A DNA stretch of 64,000 nt from Phoronis australis. Lineage: Eukaryota; Phoronida; Phoronidae. Shown here piece by piece: positions 34,289 to 46,546 of this stretch. The translations under genes were made by a program, and so were the position numbers. The notes beneath the pieces are model-generated. The model saw only the letters and a program-made list of their open reading frames with translations. It had not been told where the DNA came from and did no database searches. Numbering within the stretch: the stretch's first letter is position 1; each line of letters begins with the position of its first letter. Where the stretch lies: NCBI GenBank assembly GCA_002633005.1, contig NMRA01000194.1, positions 479,326 to 543,325 of the forward strand. The letters are read 5' to 3'.

Positions 34289-35937
34289 TTAAAGGAGAAT
34301 GCCACCCAAAAAACAACCTATTTTGTATCAATTTGGGTCGAGTAGTTCTACTCGATAACGGCAGGTTCGGTTGCGTTACCTAACACCTGACGGCAGACGG
34401 AGGTTTTGAAATTATCCAATGACGTAATTGGTTTCACACGCAGTCTGTTCAGCAGTTCACAACACGGGTTAGTGAATTCAGCTTATTGCTTGAATTCATC
34501 GTTTAACACCAATAAATCATCAAACTTCGATGTAAAACCCTTAAAAATATACCGAGTTCTTATAAAAACCTGTAGTTTTATTTTGCTGTTACGGATTTAC
34601 TGGTATTTGGACACACCGTAGCCTACAAACTTTCGGTAGGCCAATTTACCAAGGTCCGTAGCAGGAGTTTGGGGTCTGTTCGGAGATAAATTCGAAGTCT
34701 TCTTCCGTGAAAATACAGACAGGAGAACCTAGATCTGTGTGATTTTTTGAGTTCTAAACACACAAAACGCGTGTTATCCCGGCCAGTGGCTCGGAACCCG
34801 ATCAGGCCCGTCGCGGCCGCCGGGACTGGCACGAACATAAACCAGCTTGAGTTGGAAACTAAGCCTCCAGTCACGAAAAGACTATAATAGTGAGCCAAAG
34901 AAATAATGAGCACGTAATTATTTATGTGAATTAGCCCGTGACGAAATGACTTACTTGTCGGGGGCCGCGAAGTCGGGTTCCGTTTCCACAGACCGTCAGG
35001 GCAAAGGTTGTACAGTAACAATGATTTGAATAATGTATTTATATTTCTTAATAAAAATTCCCATAAAATATGTGACAATAGCATATAAAATCGAGTAATT
35101 GTTTCACAACAGCTTTCTGTCAGCAAACACTGAATTAGCATGCGCTCACACGGCCTCGGTGCCCGGTCAATTACCTTTGTTGCCGACATCAAAAGCCGGT
35201 AACGCAGTGGTTTATTCATTGCTGGCTTCTCAAAACATATGCACTCACGAGCACTCCAAGGCATTACAAATTGTATCTAACGAGACTGACTTTGTTTCAC
35301 TTTCATATAAGCTGCATTGGTTAGGATCATTTTAGGATGAGAATAATTCATTTTGAAACAGAACGCAGAATAATATACGTCTACATTGCAACTCGCCCGG
35401 CGCCAATCCCGACTTAGTCAAGAGCTCATCTGACGAAGACTTCACAGATGGATCGTTAGGTTTCACAGGCTATCAATTCGAACCGCAATACACTGATCAA
35501 GCAATACTGGAGAGGCGCCGTGAACATGCACAGGCAACGGAACGTATGGATAGTTCTTTGGTAAACGGCAGAGAAATCATTGTCGACGAAATGCCGGCCA
35601 CAGACACAGAGATGTTTCACGGCGTCCTCATACTTGCTATTAACAGCATACCTTTCATTCTTCACTACCGCGAGCCACTTCCTAAGCATTTCGGGCTCTC
35701 GAAGAAGTCAAAGAAACGGTATACCCACTTCTGCGCAGCGTCATAGTTCGGACAAGCGGGAACCGATGCACCGCAATACAGCGGCATTCACTCTGCAGAC
35801 GAACCACTGACGTCGCTGTGTCGCTTCTCACCTTCCTCACAGGTTTACGCGACACCTCTCGGCAAGGTGAGGTCGACCGTATAAGAGGCGATGTGGATAT
35901 AGACCGATTAAGACCGTCGGGTGGCATTCTCCTTTAA
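34289..35937. mobile_element. Kolobok-like DNA transposon, copy 1 (complete ends, decayed)
   Basis: TTAA at both ends, then inverted termini AGGAGAATGCCACCC. The TTAA target and TTAAAGG-type ends plus an internal THAP remnant fit the Kolobok superfamily; piggyBac also uses TTAA but lacks THAP. The left ~330 bp matches 46213-46546 reversed; the rest matches 39159-40509 reversed. No intact transposase is seen. A 213-codon open frame at 34623-35264 (-) has no recognisable domain. Confidence 0.8.
35555..35790 (-). pseudogene. THAP zinc-finger remnant in Kolobok-like copy 1
   Basis: In one frame CPNYDAAQKWVYRFFDFFESP, then after a frameshift MLRKWLAVVKNERYAVNSK and CVCGRHFVDNDF. This is the THAP pattern: Cys pair, RFF, conserved Trp, then C-x2-HF. 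The frameshift shows decay. The copy-2 counterpart at 39330-39530 is also broken. Only part of the domain and no transposase core was found. Confidence 0.6.
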
Positions 35938-36091
35938 TTTTCTCACCGCTCTTCTGGCACATTCGAAACAACAATAGAACTTTACTCAAATCAACGACAG
36001 TTCTCAACCGATTCCTCAACCTATTCACTATATACGTGGGACGACTCACTGTCCTCACTTGGCGATGAGCTGGGCCTGTAGGCCTACTCAC

Positions 36092-36371
36092 TGCCACTAA
36101 TAACCATCACTGCTGGGCTGTTCTGTAGTGGACTGGAAACACCACCAGCACATAGTGAAACTGTGCTGGTTGTTGGCCTTGGGCGCTGCGGGCAGCTGCC
36201 GTGACACACGAGTGACACCAGATTTCTGGCTTTGAGTAACTGCAGTGACAGCAGCTCACATAGCTTCCCGTGTAAAAACGAAATTCGAGCATGTGTTGAG
36301 TGAAGGAGCCAGATCCCGATAACGAAGAGCATAGCACCCTTCTTGAGACTGTGTTTCGGAGGTTCCTTCAT
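36092..36371 (-). CDS. Candidate orphan first exon: signal peptide plus CHGSC motif
   Basis: ATG in good context (ACCATGA), followed by a basic/hydrophobic stretch (KKGAMLFVIGIWLLHSTHA) like a signal peptide or anchor, then CELLSLQLLKARNLVSLVC and HGSCPQRP. The exon ends in phase 1 at a consensus GTGAGT donor. The C-x-G-x-C pattern recalls cystine-knot proteins, but no family is assigned and no confident next exon was found. It could be a chance ORF. Confidence 0.3.
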
Positions 36372-39158
36372 GGTCTCTACGCCAAATGTCCGTTTCGCGA
36401 TCTGACGGTACAAAATGTTTTCCGTATAAGTCTGATGATTTTGCTTGCGTGAGCAGCTAGGTAACGTCGGATCTTCACTCGAAGGAGACAACTTCGACGT
36501 ATCTAGTCACCCACTGAGAAAATCTGTAAAACGTGACACCTGTACCGTGCCAAAGAATTTTACGATAACACTTGGCTTACCTTAAAATCCTACTGCTGCC
36601 CGGTGGTTTGGTAATTGACCCAATTCTGTCGCACACCCAGCAAAATTAACGAGGAACATATTATTGCAACATTAAAAAAACGTTTAAGGTTGTAAAAGTC
36701 ATCCTCATCGTGTGCTTTTCACGAACTATTCATACATACTATTTACAATGTTTCAAAACGAAAATTTAAAAATTGCTGAACTGTTGTCGCCCCCAATCTG
36801 TTTATGTTGGGTCTCATTGTCTAGAGAACGATAACATCAACAGCCTGGGACGATTTAATTAACCACAACCCCATGGTGTACCTCATCTAAACCGGCAGAT
36901 TCTGAGGTGCGCAAACCGGTCGAGTTACCCAATCTCATGACTCGTTGGAAGCTCCTAATATGATACGTGTATCTCGGCTCGCAACAACCTGCGGGCATAC
37001 TGAATAAGACATTGGCAGAGGTGAATAACGATATAATTTGTTGCAACCTAATAAACATTCGATGTCAAACAAAGTGCATGATAACAAAGATGGGATGAAA
37101 TGATCTGGACCACGGACGTTACATCCGGAGTTACGCATGCCAAATTAATTAGAACACGGGAACTTAATTTAACTTACGAGAATTTTTCTAGGATAACAAA
37201 AATATCGTGTTTTAACTAAAAATAACCATAAAATAATCGTCTTTCCTTTAGTCTTATGTCCCTTTCGAGTCATGAAACAGATCCATGGGGTAATAGGAAG
37301 ATCGAATACGCTACGTGCATATTGCAAATCTTTTGATTCTTTTCATTTTTTTCTAATTGGGTTACAAACGTGTATACTTTCTTACGAACCCTCATATCTA
37401 TTGATCAATCACTGGCGTAGACAAGCGAAGAGAATACTGAAGCCACGCCCCCGTTCATTGTAAATGACCCTCCCTCAGTAGGCGAAGCTCATTTCAATAT
37501 TTCAATTTTACGCTTAATTTTCCTGTTTATGGGAAGGTCCGCATAGGTTGCCATTCATTTCCGCACCCGACCCCTCCCCTACCCCGGCGTTTGACACCCC
37601 CTCTGTTCCTTACGTCTGGCTCTGCCAGCGTAGACACGAGTTTCACGTAAGAGTGACCTTTTCCACGGAAGTCACGTGTCTTCCAAAACGACGCCCTTCA
37701 GGGCCCGGCTATATAAAAGTTACACGCCGTATAGCAACGACGTTGCGTTATCATGCACCACGTTTGTTATTGTTGAACAATGCACCTGACATCATACAAC
37801 AATCAAACTTATCCACCGGATAATTTTAAAGTTTTATACAACCCAGCCCTGGTGTTTTCTGGACGAGACACAAGCAACTGTCGTCAAAACCGACTATACC
37901 TTGCGGCGCAACCATTGCTTGGAGAATGTGACAACACTTCAGCAATCTCAGGATACTACAACTTTCCCATCAGGGAAATCTCTGATACGGAATTTCTGTA
38001 ACTGTATCATACAGGGCGATTTCACAGAAATCGAGAAAAATGCAAACACAAAAATGAAAATTCATTCATGCCGTCGTTACTAGGCATAAGTCAACTGTAA
38101 CAGCCCCTTAGGGACCCTCGCCCATTCAGTTATACTTTGCTGGGGATGGGCGTCATTTCAGGAGTTAAGAATTCAGTCTTGCCGCAAGAGACAGAAAGCT
38201 GTAATGAGCCATGGCGAATGCACTTGAGGAACATTTTTGAAAATGCGCTCTTTGGCAAGAGAGGGAAATTATGGAAATTGGCGTGTATGGTTTTATCAAG
38301 ATCTTTTGTCCCGTATGATAACAAGCAGGCCAATTATCTCCCAGGCTTCAATGGAAACGTATGGTGGTTGCACGCTATTACCGAACGCGAGCACAGTCAA
38401 ACCCAGTGCGTTGGTAACCCGTTTGGACAGAATAGATTGTCTTAACTTCTGTTGTAGTTGGTCGATTTTGGTGATTCAAAAACGGAACATAATGAGCATT
38501 TGACGAGGAATTCAGAAATGCTATTGGTTTAAGCTCAAATATGTAACTTAATTTTTTTTATCAGCCCAGCCCAGCCAGGCTAGATACGATCTGATCGGAG
38601 ATTAGAGCAATTATCGAACAAAAGAGCGCAGGCCCTCCAACCATAAATGCCAGAATGGAGTTAATCAGTCGTGTAAGATATTGGCTACGGGGGTAAACTT
38701 CCCAACTTGTTGTTGGACTATAGAATCGAACAACATGGGAGCAACGGGATGTCGCCGCCATGATATACATGATATTTACACTAGACACGAGGCTACAACT
38801 GAGAAGAAATCTAGCAGGCCACAATTTGGCCTAAATTGTACAAACTCAAATATAGCCCTTGGTAGTTGCAATGCCTGCAGAAACAATAGATAACGTGTGT
38901 AGTTTTCATAATTGAAATAGATTGGAGTTGGTTAACAATATTTACCAACGTTGACACCGGCTTAGTCCTGTGACCCGGCAGGCCGGGTGCGGCCTGTTCC
39001 ATGTACCTACCTGATATACAGGAGAAAACGTTAGTCTTCTTGATATATCGCCAGGCATTACAAGCACACATGATGTTTTTTAAAATATGTTCACATATGA
39101 TTGTGAACAATGTAATGTACAATTATTGGAATTAAGCTAAGGTGCCAGATATATAGCC
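36372..39158. other. Intergenic region between Kolobok-like copies 1 and 2
   Basis: No recognised gene, RNA or mobile element apart from the candidate exon just to its left. Open frames on both strands are short and without motifs. Confidence 0.5.
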
Positions 39159-40509
39159 TTAAAGGAGAACGCCACCCGATTTAATTAGTCTTTTTTGCCG
39201 TCTTAATCGGTCTATATCCACATCGCCTCGCATACGGTCGACCTTACCTTGCCAAGAGGTGTCGCTTTAACCTGTGAGGAAGGTGAGAAACGACGCTAGT
39301 GACGTCAGTGGTTCATATGCAGAGTGAATGCCGCTATGTTGCGGTGCATCGTTCCCGCTTGTCCGAACTAAGCAACTGCGAGGAAAGCGGGCATATCGTT
39401 TTTTTACTTCCTCGAGAGTCCGAAATGCTTAGGATGTGGCTCATGGTAGTGAAGAATGAATTGTACGTTGTAAATAGCAAGTATGAGGCCGTGAAACATC
39501 TCCGGGTCTGTGGCCTGCAGACGTCGAGAGTGCCTGACGAATGCCGGCTTACCAAATAACTCCATACGTTCCGTTGTCTGAACTTGTTCACGGCGCCTCT
39601 CTAGTATTTCTTCATCACTGTATTCCTGTTCGAACTGATAGCCTGTAAAACTTAACGATCCACCTGCGAAGTTGGGATTGATGAGCTCTAGCTCGTCCTA
39701 AGTAGGGATTGCGAGTTGCCATGTTGGCGTTTATCACTGAGCGTTCTGTTTCAAAATGAATTATTCTCACCCTAACCAATACTTATATAAAACTGTAACA
39801 AAGTCTTTCTCATTAGATGCAATTTGTAATGCCTTTGGAGTGTTCGTGATTGCAAATGATTTGAGAAGGCAGCAATGAATAAATCACTGCGTTACCGGCT
39901 TTAGGTGCAATAAAACTAATTGACGGGACACCGAGGCCGTGTGAGCTTATGCTAATTTAGTGTTTGCTGGCAGAAGCTATTGTGAAACAATTCGATTTCC
40001 ATGCCACGGCCAGGTGTTAGGGGAATCTTTATTTACATTTACAATACTCAAATAATGATTGTCAATGTACAACTTCTGCCCTGACGGTGCTGTGGCCATG
40101 CAAAGCGGAACCTGAATTCGTCGGCCCCCGACGAGTAAGTAGATTTGCAGTTTCGTGGCTAATTCACCAACATATGGCTCACTAGTATAGTATTTTCTTG
40201 ACTGGAAGTTTAGTTTCCACTGAACTTTGGCTGGTTTATGTTCGTGATGTCTGATCACTTTCCGAGCCGCTGTCTGAGATAACGAGTCAATCCGACCAGC
40301 CGCGACGGGCCTGATCGGGTTCCGAGCCACTGGCCAGGATAACAAGCGTTTTGTGTTTAGAACTAAAAAAATCACAAGTCTAAACAACACAGATCTAGGT
40401 TCTCATGTCTGTATCTCACGGAAAATACTTCGAAATGATCTTCGAACAGATCCAAACTCCTGCTACGGACCTTATTGGCCTGCCGAACTTTGTAGGCTAC
40501 GGTGTGTCC
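39159..40509. mobile_element. Kolobok-like DNA transposon, copy 2 (one end missing)
   Basis: Starts TTAAAGGAGAACGCCACCC and is an inverted copy of 35937 down to about 34612. It stops after GGCTACGGTGTGTCC, where copy 1 switches to its left module. The second terminus is absent. Confidence 0.78.
39330..39530 (+). pseudogene. THAP zinc-finger remnant in Kolobok-like copy 2
   Basis: A frame reading RESEMLRMWLMVVKNELYV, then VKHLRVCG, is open. The Cys-pair part lies in another frame. The C-x2-HF end is lost here but preserved in copy 1. The two copies carry different lesions. Confidence 0.55.
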
Positions 40510-41043
40510 TAGTCTCCTACACAGACCCACGAGATTGGTTGGGGTCTGCTACAGCGCACCTTTCCATGTGCATTCTTGGAATATCATTGGCTGTTCCGAT
40601 TTCAAGAAACAAGGCATTCTATTGGTCAGTTGAATAATAGGTCAAACTAGTTCACCAACATGGCGACTTCCAGTAAGGGAAGAATGTCGATGGATTTATA
40701 GCTGTTTAAATCTCTCTGTTCTCGTCACACTACCGCATTTCAAAGCTAACGAGTCAAGGAATACATCAGCAGTAACGTATACGAAACATTTAATGATAAT
40801 TATTATCTTGTATACTATGCTGTATTCTGAATTGATGTGACATTTTACGAAATAATTTGTGGAAGAGATAGCCATTAGCTGATTAGGCCATTCACAACAA
40901 CAGTCATTTTAGGCACACTATAGCACCGAATAGCGGGAAAGGAGTAGCTAAGTGGTCACGGAAGATTGCCTCGATCTTTTCAGGGCACACCCTCTCGTAT
41001 GTTAACATGTTCATGTGCGTTATGTAAGCTCCCGTGAATTATT

Positions 41044-41082
41044 GGGTCAGACTAGGAACCAATATTGGTTCCTAGGGTCAGA
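41044..41082. repeat. Perfect 24-bp palindrome between 8-bp direct repeats
   Basis: 41052-41075 is its own reverse complement (starts CTAGGAACCAAT). GGGTCAGA flanks it directly on both sides (41044-41051 and 41075-41082), like a target-site duplication around a minimal foldback insert. Confidence 0.85.
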
Positions 41083-41971
41083 TAAGGATATGTGCTGAAA
41101 TACTGCTATTCATGACATTGCCATTGTAATGTATAGTACACTGGCATACTTGTCACTACCCACAGAAGTTAGGAGCATAAAAATACAGTCAATGGTCCTA
41201 AACACTCAAACATTAACCAGTCTAGCAAGAGTTTTATAATGACTGACATTGCTTTTGTCGGTGCCATTCAGCAGTGCCTCTGTCTCTGACTGCCATCCTA
41301 CAGTCATACAGAGTATTCAATTATTTCGGAGGGTGTTTGTTGCTGTGAAATTAGGATTATACACACTCTTTTGTATAGTCAGCAAGATAAAACCTCACCC
41401 TTTTTTGAGTGGGAACAGTGATTAAAACTGACCCATTTTGGTGAGAGCCTCAATGGAAGAATCAACTTTTCTGATAACATAATTATGCAAAGTTATTATT
41501 TACAGGGAATTGAATTTCAGCAAAAAGCTCTCTGGGCGGTATTCTTTTTAAAACAACAAACCTCAGTTGCATATGAAACCTTCAGTGGTTTTGGTACTAA
41601 AATGGATCATTTTGTACAGTTCCAACCAAAAAATTATTTTTTTTGTGTGGAATTTATTTGGAAATTCACCCTTTCATGGTGACTTTTGCAATTCCCGAGT
41701 CACTGGTCAGAGTGTCACATTTGGTCATATGAAATCTATGCAAGTCTCCTCTCTCCTGGACCCCGACTGGTCGACTGTTTCATTTTTTCTTTCCACGTTC
41801 ACATGATGTCAAGTGTTGTAGAGTTTCAACAATCATCTATTAACATCAGTCTAATTGCAAAACAAGATCTCAGAACCATTCTAAAACATTCTGAAACTAC
41901 TAAGGTTCGCTGTTATCAAAGCATCCTGGAGTTAGACATTGTAAGCAAGCGAACTTTAAAAACCTGCCTCC

Positions 41972-42112
41972 CGTTCAGTAGCGCTAGGACCTCGCTAAAA
42001 AGCAAGACTTCGCGAGATTACGTGAGATATTGCCGTGTATTTTAAATGAGAACACGTGACTTTGACTAGGTTTTAGCTAGGTCCTAGCGTAGGTCCTAGC
42101 GTCTACTGAACG
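41972..42112. mobile_element. 141-bp MITE with CTAGGACCT terminal inverted repeats, copy 1
   Basis: Left end CGTTCAGTAGCGCTAGGACC, right end its inverse with one or two extra bases plus an extra direct AGGTCCTAGCGT. The second copy, 62769-62909, has the same length. No coding content; target duplication not clear. Confidence 0.75.
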
Positions 42113-45100
42113 CACGCCTGGTTCATTAAAATGACTACTAGTAGGTTGCAAAAACATCTCACATTTCAAAATTGGGAGCTCAGGGTACTTCAAAGATTTT
42201 AAGCTGGGTCACTAAACCCAAATTGACAGTTTCTTGTGCGTTACTTGGGTTGGATTGTTATCCAGGCAATAGTCACTGGCAATCCAAATTTTGAGAACAA
42301 GTTTTAACGCCTGCTATTCAGTGAAAAATAGGTTCCTGTTATACAGTAGAAAACACTGTTTCTCAAAGTGGGGGTGCCCTGTATGTTACTATGACCATTA
42401 TGTTTTGCTCTGAGCAACATGATAGTGTTTCATTCTTGTGGTTATGATCTACATAATACAGCAGTGATTTTAGTCAACATTTCGGTCTTTTCGAACAGTT
42501 TTTCAAAATTACAAATTTGACTCTTACTGAGGGGGCCTCCTCGTGGCAAGAGTTGGGCAGTGTGAAATGCTTCAGAACATTCGCACTGGCAAACACCCTC
42601 ACGTTGACATCATTAATGTGTTCCTAGAAATAGTATATACCCATAAGCTACAAAACACACAACATGCCAAGAAATTTACCTAACCATTGGAAACTTTATT
42701 TTGCTGATGTATTGATTAGAAATATGGTTTAGTTTAGCGATAAACTTGAGTACTAAGTCTGGGTATTAACATAGCCGTGGGCGCACAGCAGGGCTATCCC
42801 CTCGTCATTGCAAACCCTTCCCCTGATAGAAATTCATTCCAGTTTTGTTCTTGCCTAGCTTCCCTGTCCCTGTCCCCTGTTCATGCAGTGCTTCCAAGTT
42901 GCCTCACATTACAGTCATTGGTTGCCAACAATTTCAAGTTTAGCAACCTCTTGAATAATTCTGACTACACCAGTGATGCTATGGGAATAGGTTACTAAAG
43001 ACACGACTGTCATTCAAGTTGCACATTCACTGCCTTGTGAAAGCATAAACCATTATGAAATTAACACCTGGGCCCTGGGTTTGAACTTTTTACTCAGAAT
43101 TATTTTTGTTATTTTCTATTCTAGTTTTGTTTGAACTTGAGATAAGTTTCTTTTATTCTATGTACTTATTGATGGCAATTAATGACCCCAGCATTAGAGC
43201 TAAGAGTTTGAGTAAGAGGTTTTGCTAGAAATCTTGAGTTTTTACTCAAATTTTAGCTCGAATCTATTGGTCATTAATGTTATGATATCGCTCCACATTT
43301 TATAGCTACTTACGGTTTACTGCCTGATCCATCTTTTGACATACCCGTTGCCGGAAGTTCAACAATATACATCGTATGCCCTTGTCAGTCAATCATTGTA
43401 TTCTTATTACAACATTACATGCCATAACCGGCATGACAATTAAGTACTATCTTGATCGCCCAAGAAAGTGGACTAGAAGTGACAAAAACAATTTCGAGTT
43501 TGATTTGGATTGAAAGTTTCACTCTAGAGGTGTATTCCCAAAACATGATCGCATAATCCCTTTTCAGGGTTTTAAATCAATCCATACAAGACTGGGCTGG
43601 AATCTGTTTAGCCCAAAAAGCATTTAAATGCTATGTGGAGAATAATAAAACATCTGTACTAAACTGTGTTGAAAAAATGAACCCTTTTGGAGTTCCGTAT
43701 CCACAAATTGTACCATTTTTCTAGCTGCTATTAACCCAACCTCTTTTTAGAATCGCCATGTAACAATATAAGAATGGTCTGGTACAAACAATGTTGGTTT
43801 TGGCCAAATTAGCAGCAAAAATCACAAGCACTCACATGAAGATTGGCATTGGATTTGGATACTAGTGTCTGATGTCAATCTTCATTTGTGAGCTCGTGAT
43901 CAGACTCTTGATCTCGTACTGTTCCTTACTGAGATTACATGTGGTATATTGGCTTCGGTTGAACTGATAGTTTGTTATTGCTTAAGACCTGGTGCAATAA
44001 CTATGGCTTTGAGCAATAACAAAGTTTGAATTCTTCCAAGTCCACTAAAGAACAAGTTGAGACAGGGATATATACAGGGCTTGGAATTTTCCTTTTTCGT
44101 TTTTATTTCCTCTTATTCGATTTCCAGCTTCTTTTTCATCGTCATTTTTTTGGCTAACTTGATTCATGCAAAAACATTTATTTCAGTTTAATTTTACAAC
44201 ACAAAAATATTTCCATCACACAAGCCTATTTGTGAAATGATAGATCACCTGGAAAATTTTCCTCTTATAGTCATTCCAATTCCTGTATATAGTGGTAATT
44301 TGTTCAGATCAAAATTTATTCTTTTTCACATAAAACGCATTTATAGCAACTTTAAGGGATTTAATTCAAAGGAAATCTGGAAGCTAGAAGACACCATCTG
44401 ATAAGCGCATTCTGAAGTAACAATTGTGCTTGTACTTTACAAGATGTTCAACTCACATTGTTAGGTATAGGGATAGGGTTCATTCCACCATCCTTGGGCT
44501 TTCAGAGTACCCTCCTAAAACCATTCCAAGGGGGTACTCCCACAGGTTTATACAAGATACAACACTCAATTGGGTGATTTTTCTCAAACAATTTCTTTTC
44601 AAAATGGTGCTTGAAAAAATCCCTACCAAAGCAAACTTTTTCCCATGAATACAATGGGTTTCACTCTGGAAGTTAAACACACTGTATATGATACCTTTTT
44701 CCTACTGCAAAAGATACCTGTATTTTTAAAACCTTAGACACCAGACTCATTTTTGACAACAGGAATCTCTGAGCCGACTTCTTCAAGCTTAATGGGTGAA
44801 AAAGACAGCTGTCCAAGAATTATTACGAAAGGATTCAGTTGTTAGCATTAGCTCTTATAAAAAGGTTGTGCATTTGAAACATTAGGCTACAATTTTATAG
44901 AAGTCCAAACCTCGGACTACAAACATAATGTTTTTTAGCCACTGTCTAAACGGGTGGAGATTCTTCTAGTACCAGATATGCGCAAAACTAAAGGTTAGGG
45001 CCCATTTGGAACAACTCTCGGGTATTTTAGTAGCAACAAATTTACCCTCGGAACATCTGGAGCACCTCGGCTATTTTCCTATTTACATGTACAAATTTTT

Positions 45101-45621
45101 CTTAGAAACACTTTAGGTATTTTCGTAGCCTCAAATATCCTCTCGGAAATGAATGTTATCCAAAATATGGCAAGTCACGTGATTTTCAATCTTGACAATA
45201 ATAAGGTAACTGAAGTCCGCACACATGCAGAGAGCGTTCACCTATTAGGTGAAATTTGAGGTTACGAAAACACCCGAGGTGTTCTGGATGCCCTTGGAAG
45301 TTAATGTTTTCAGTGCATGCTCGAACTTTATGGCCAATCATTCTCCACTAAGTTTGATAATCACGAAGGTTAAATTCACCTCCATTGAGAAGTTTGAGGT
45401 CCCGAATATACCCAAGGTGATCTGAATGGCTTAGGACCCTCACGTTGTGCGGGGTCCCACCTCAAAAAGGGAAATGGGGAAGAAAAAATTCATGTCAACG
45501 AGGTGAGAATTTTGGCTACCTGGAGGGTAGAAAATTGTGTTTTTCTAGGAGGTGAAGACTGTGTAGTCTGCGAAGTGGTGGAAATTGGGTGCCAGCAGTG
45601 TCTACTGTAACACTGTACAAA

Positions 45622-45781
45622 GACGGATAGGGGGAAGGGGCGGGGGCGCGGAAAGAGGGCCATGGCCCTGCCTAAAATTCTCCCAGATTCCATTTGGCAG
45701 TTTGGGGGTGCAAATGTCTGACAGGCAAAATACTCTGCCCTTGCCGCTACCCCCTAACTCAAAATCCTGGATCATCCCCTG
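45622..45781. mobile_element. Diverged copy of the CAGNGGCGGAT MITE
   Basis: Shares the internal wording of 58880-59038 (CCTAAAATTCTCCCAGATTCC, GGTGCAAATGTCTG, AAATCCTGGAT). Its right end forms a hairpin with a second, inverted end just beyond (45795-45817). Confidence 0.6.
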
Positions 45782-45817
45782 CTGTAAGATCTTGCAGCAG
45801 GGGAGGATCCAGGATTT
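45762..45817. repeat. 56-bp near-perfect palindrome
   Basis: Arms 45762-45784 and 45795-45817 are inverse with one mismatch. The 10-base centre TAAGATCTTG is itself almost palindromic. It looks like two MITE ends facing each other. Confidence 0.8.
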
Positions 45818-46212
45818 CGGGACGTTTTCAATTCATAAAAAGCATTCAAACAATGAAACTGAAAAAATGCCAAGTGAAAAGAGTGAAGCCATTGTTAATT
45901 CAGGTTTATTTTCCTAGTAAAGAAACGTTAATTACATGATTTTACTACAGTTTGTTGGTAATATCACAATATATAAACAGCTACCTCACCAGAGAGTTCC
46001 CCCCGACCGCAAACTCGACCCAGTCTCAAAATAACTTTTACTCTGGCGACACCTAGCGACCTGAGAACGTAATACCGGATGTTAGCATGCGCAGAGCAAA
46101 CTTCCTGGTTAAAAATTGCCAGCTGACAGCCAATGAAAACCATCGTTCTAGTGCGCTGTACCTGGGCCTTCACAAGCAATCCGTGACGTCACTTGTGAGG
46201 CCCGGGAACCAG

Positions 46213-46546
46213 GTTACGGTGTGTCCAAATACCAATAAATCCGTAAGAGCGAAATAAAACATCACGTTTTTATAAGAACTCGGCGTATTCTTAAGGGTTT
46301 TACATCGAAGTTTGATGATTTATTGGTGTTAAACGATGACTTAAAGCAATAAGCTGACACCAGTAACCCGTGTTGTGGACTGCTGAACAGACTGCGTGTG
46401 AAACCGATGACGTCATTGGATAATTTCAACACCTCCGTCTGCCGTCAGGTGTCAAGTAACGCAACCGAACGTGTCGTTATATAGTAGAACTACTCGATCT
46501 AAATTGATACAAATTAGGTTGTTTTTGGGGTGGCATGCTCCTTTAA
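46213..46546. mobile_element. Kolobok-like terminal module, copy 3
   Basis: The reverse of 34289-34618, ending GGTGGCATGCTCCTTTAA. It begins at TTACGGTGTGTCC, the same point where copy 2 ends. No partner terminus is seen on the left. Confidence 0.72.

Larger units (their letters stand above)
40510..45621. other. Intergenic region with small foldback and MITE elements
   Basis: Contains the palindrome at 41052-41075 and the MITE at 41972-42112. Otherwise AT-rich, with no coding exon recognised. Confidence 0.55.

Noticed and set aside
34042-34345. Open plus-strand frame reading into the Kolobok-like terminus
   Set aside because: No domain, and its last part is transposon sequence.
34623-35264. 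213-codon minus-strand open frame inside the Kolobok-like element
   Set aside because: No THAP or transposase motif, and the frame is not kept in the copy at 39977-40390. Treated as chance in decayed transposon DNA.
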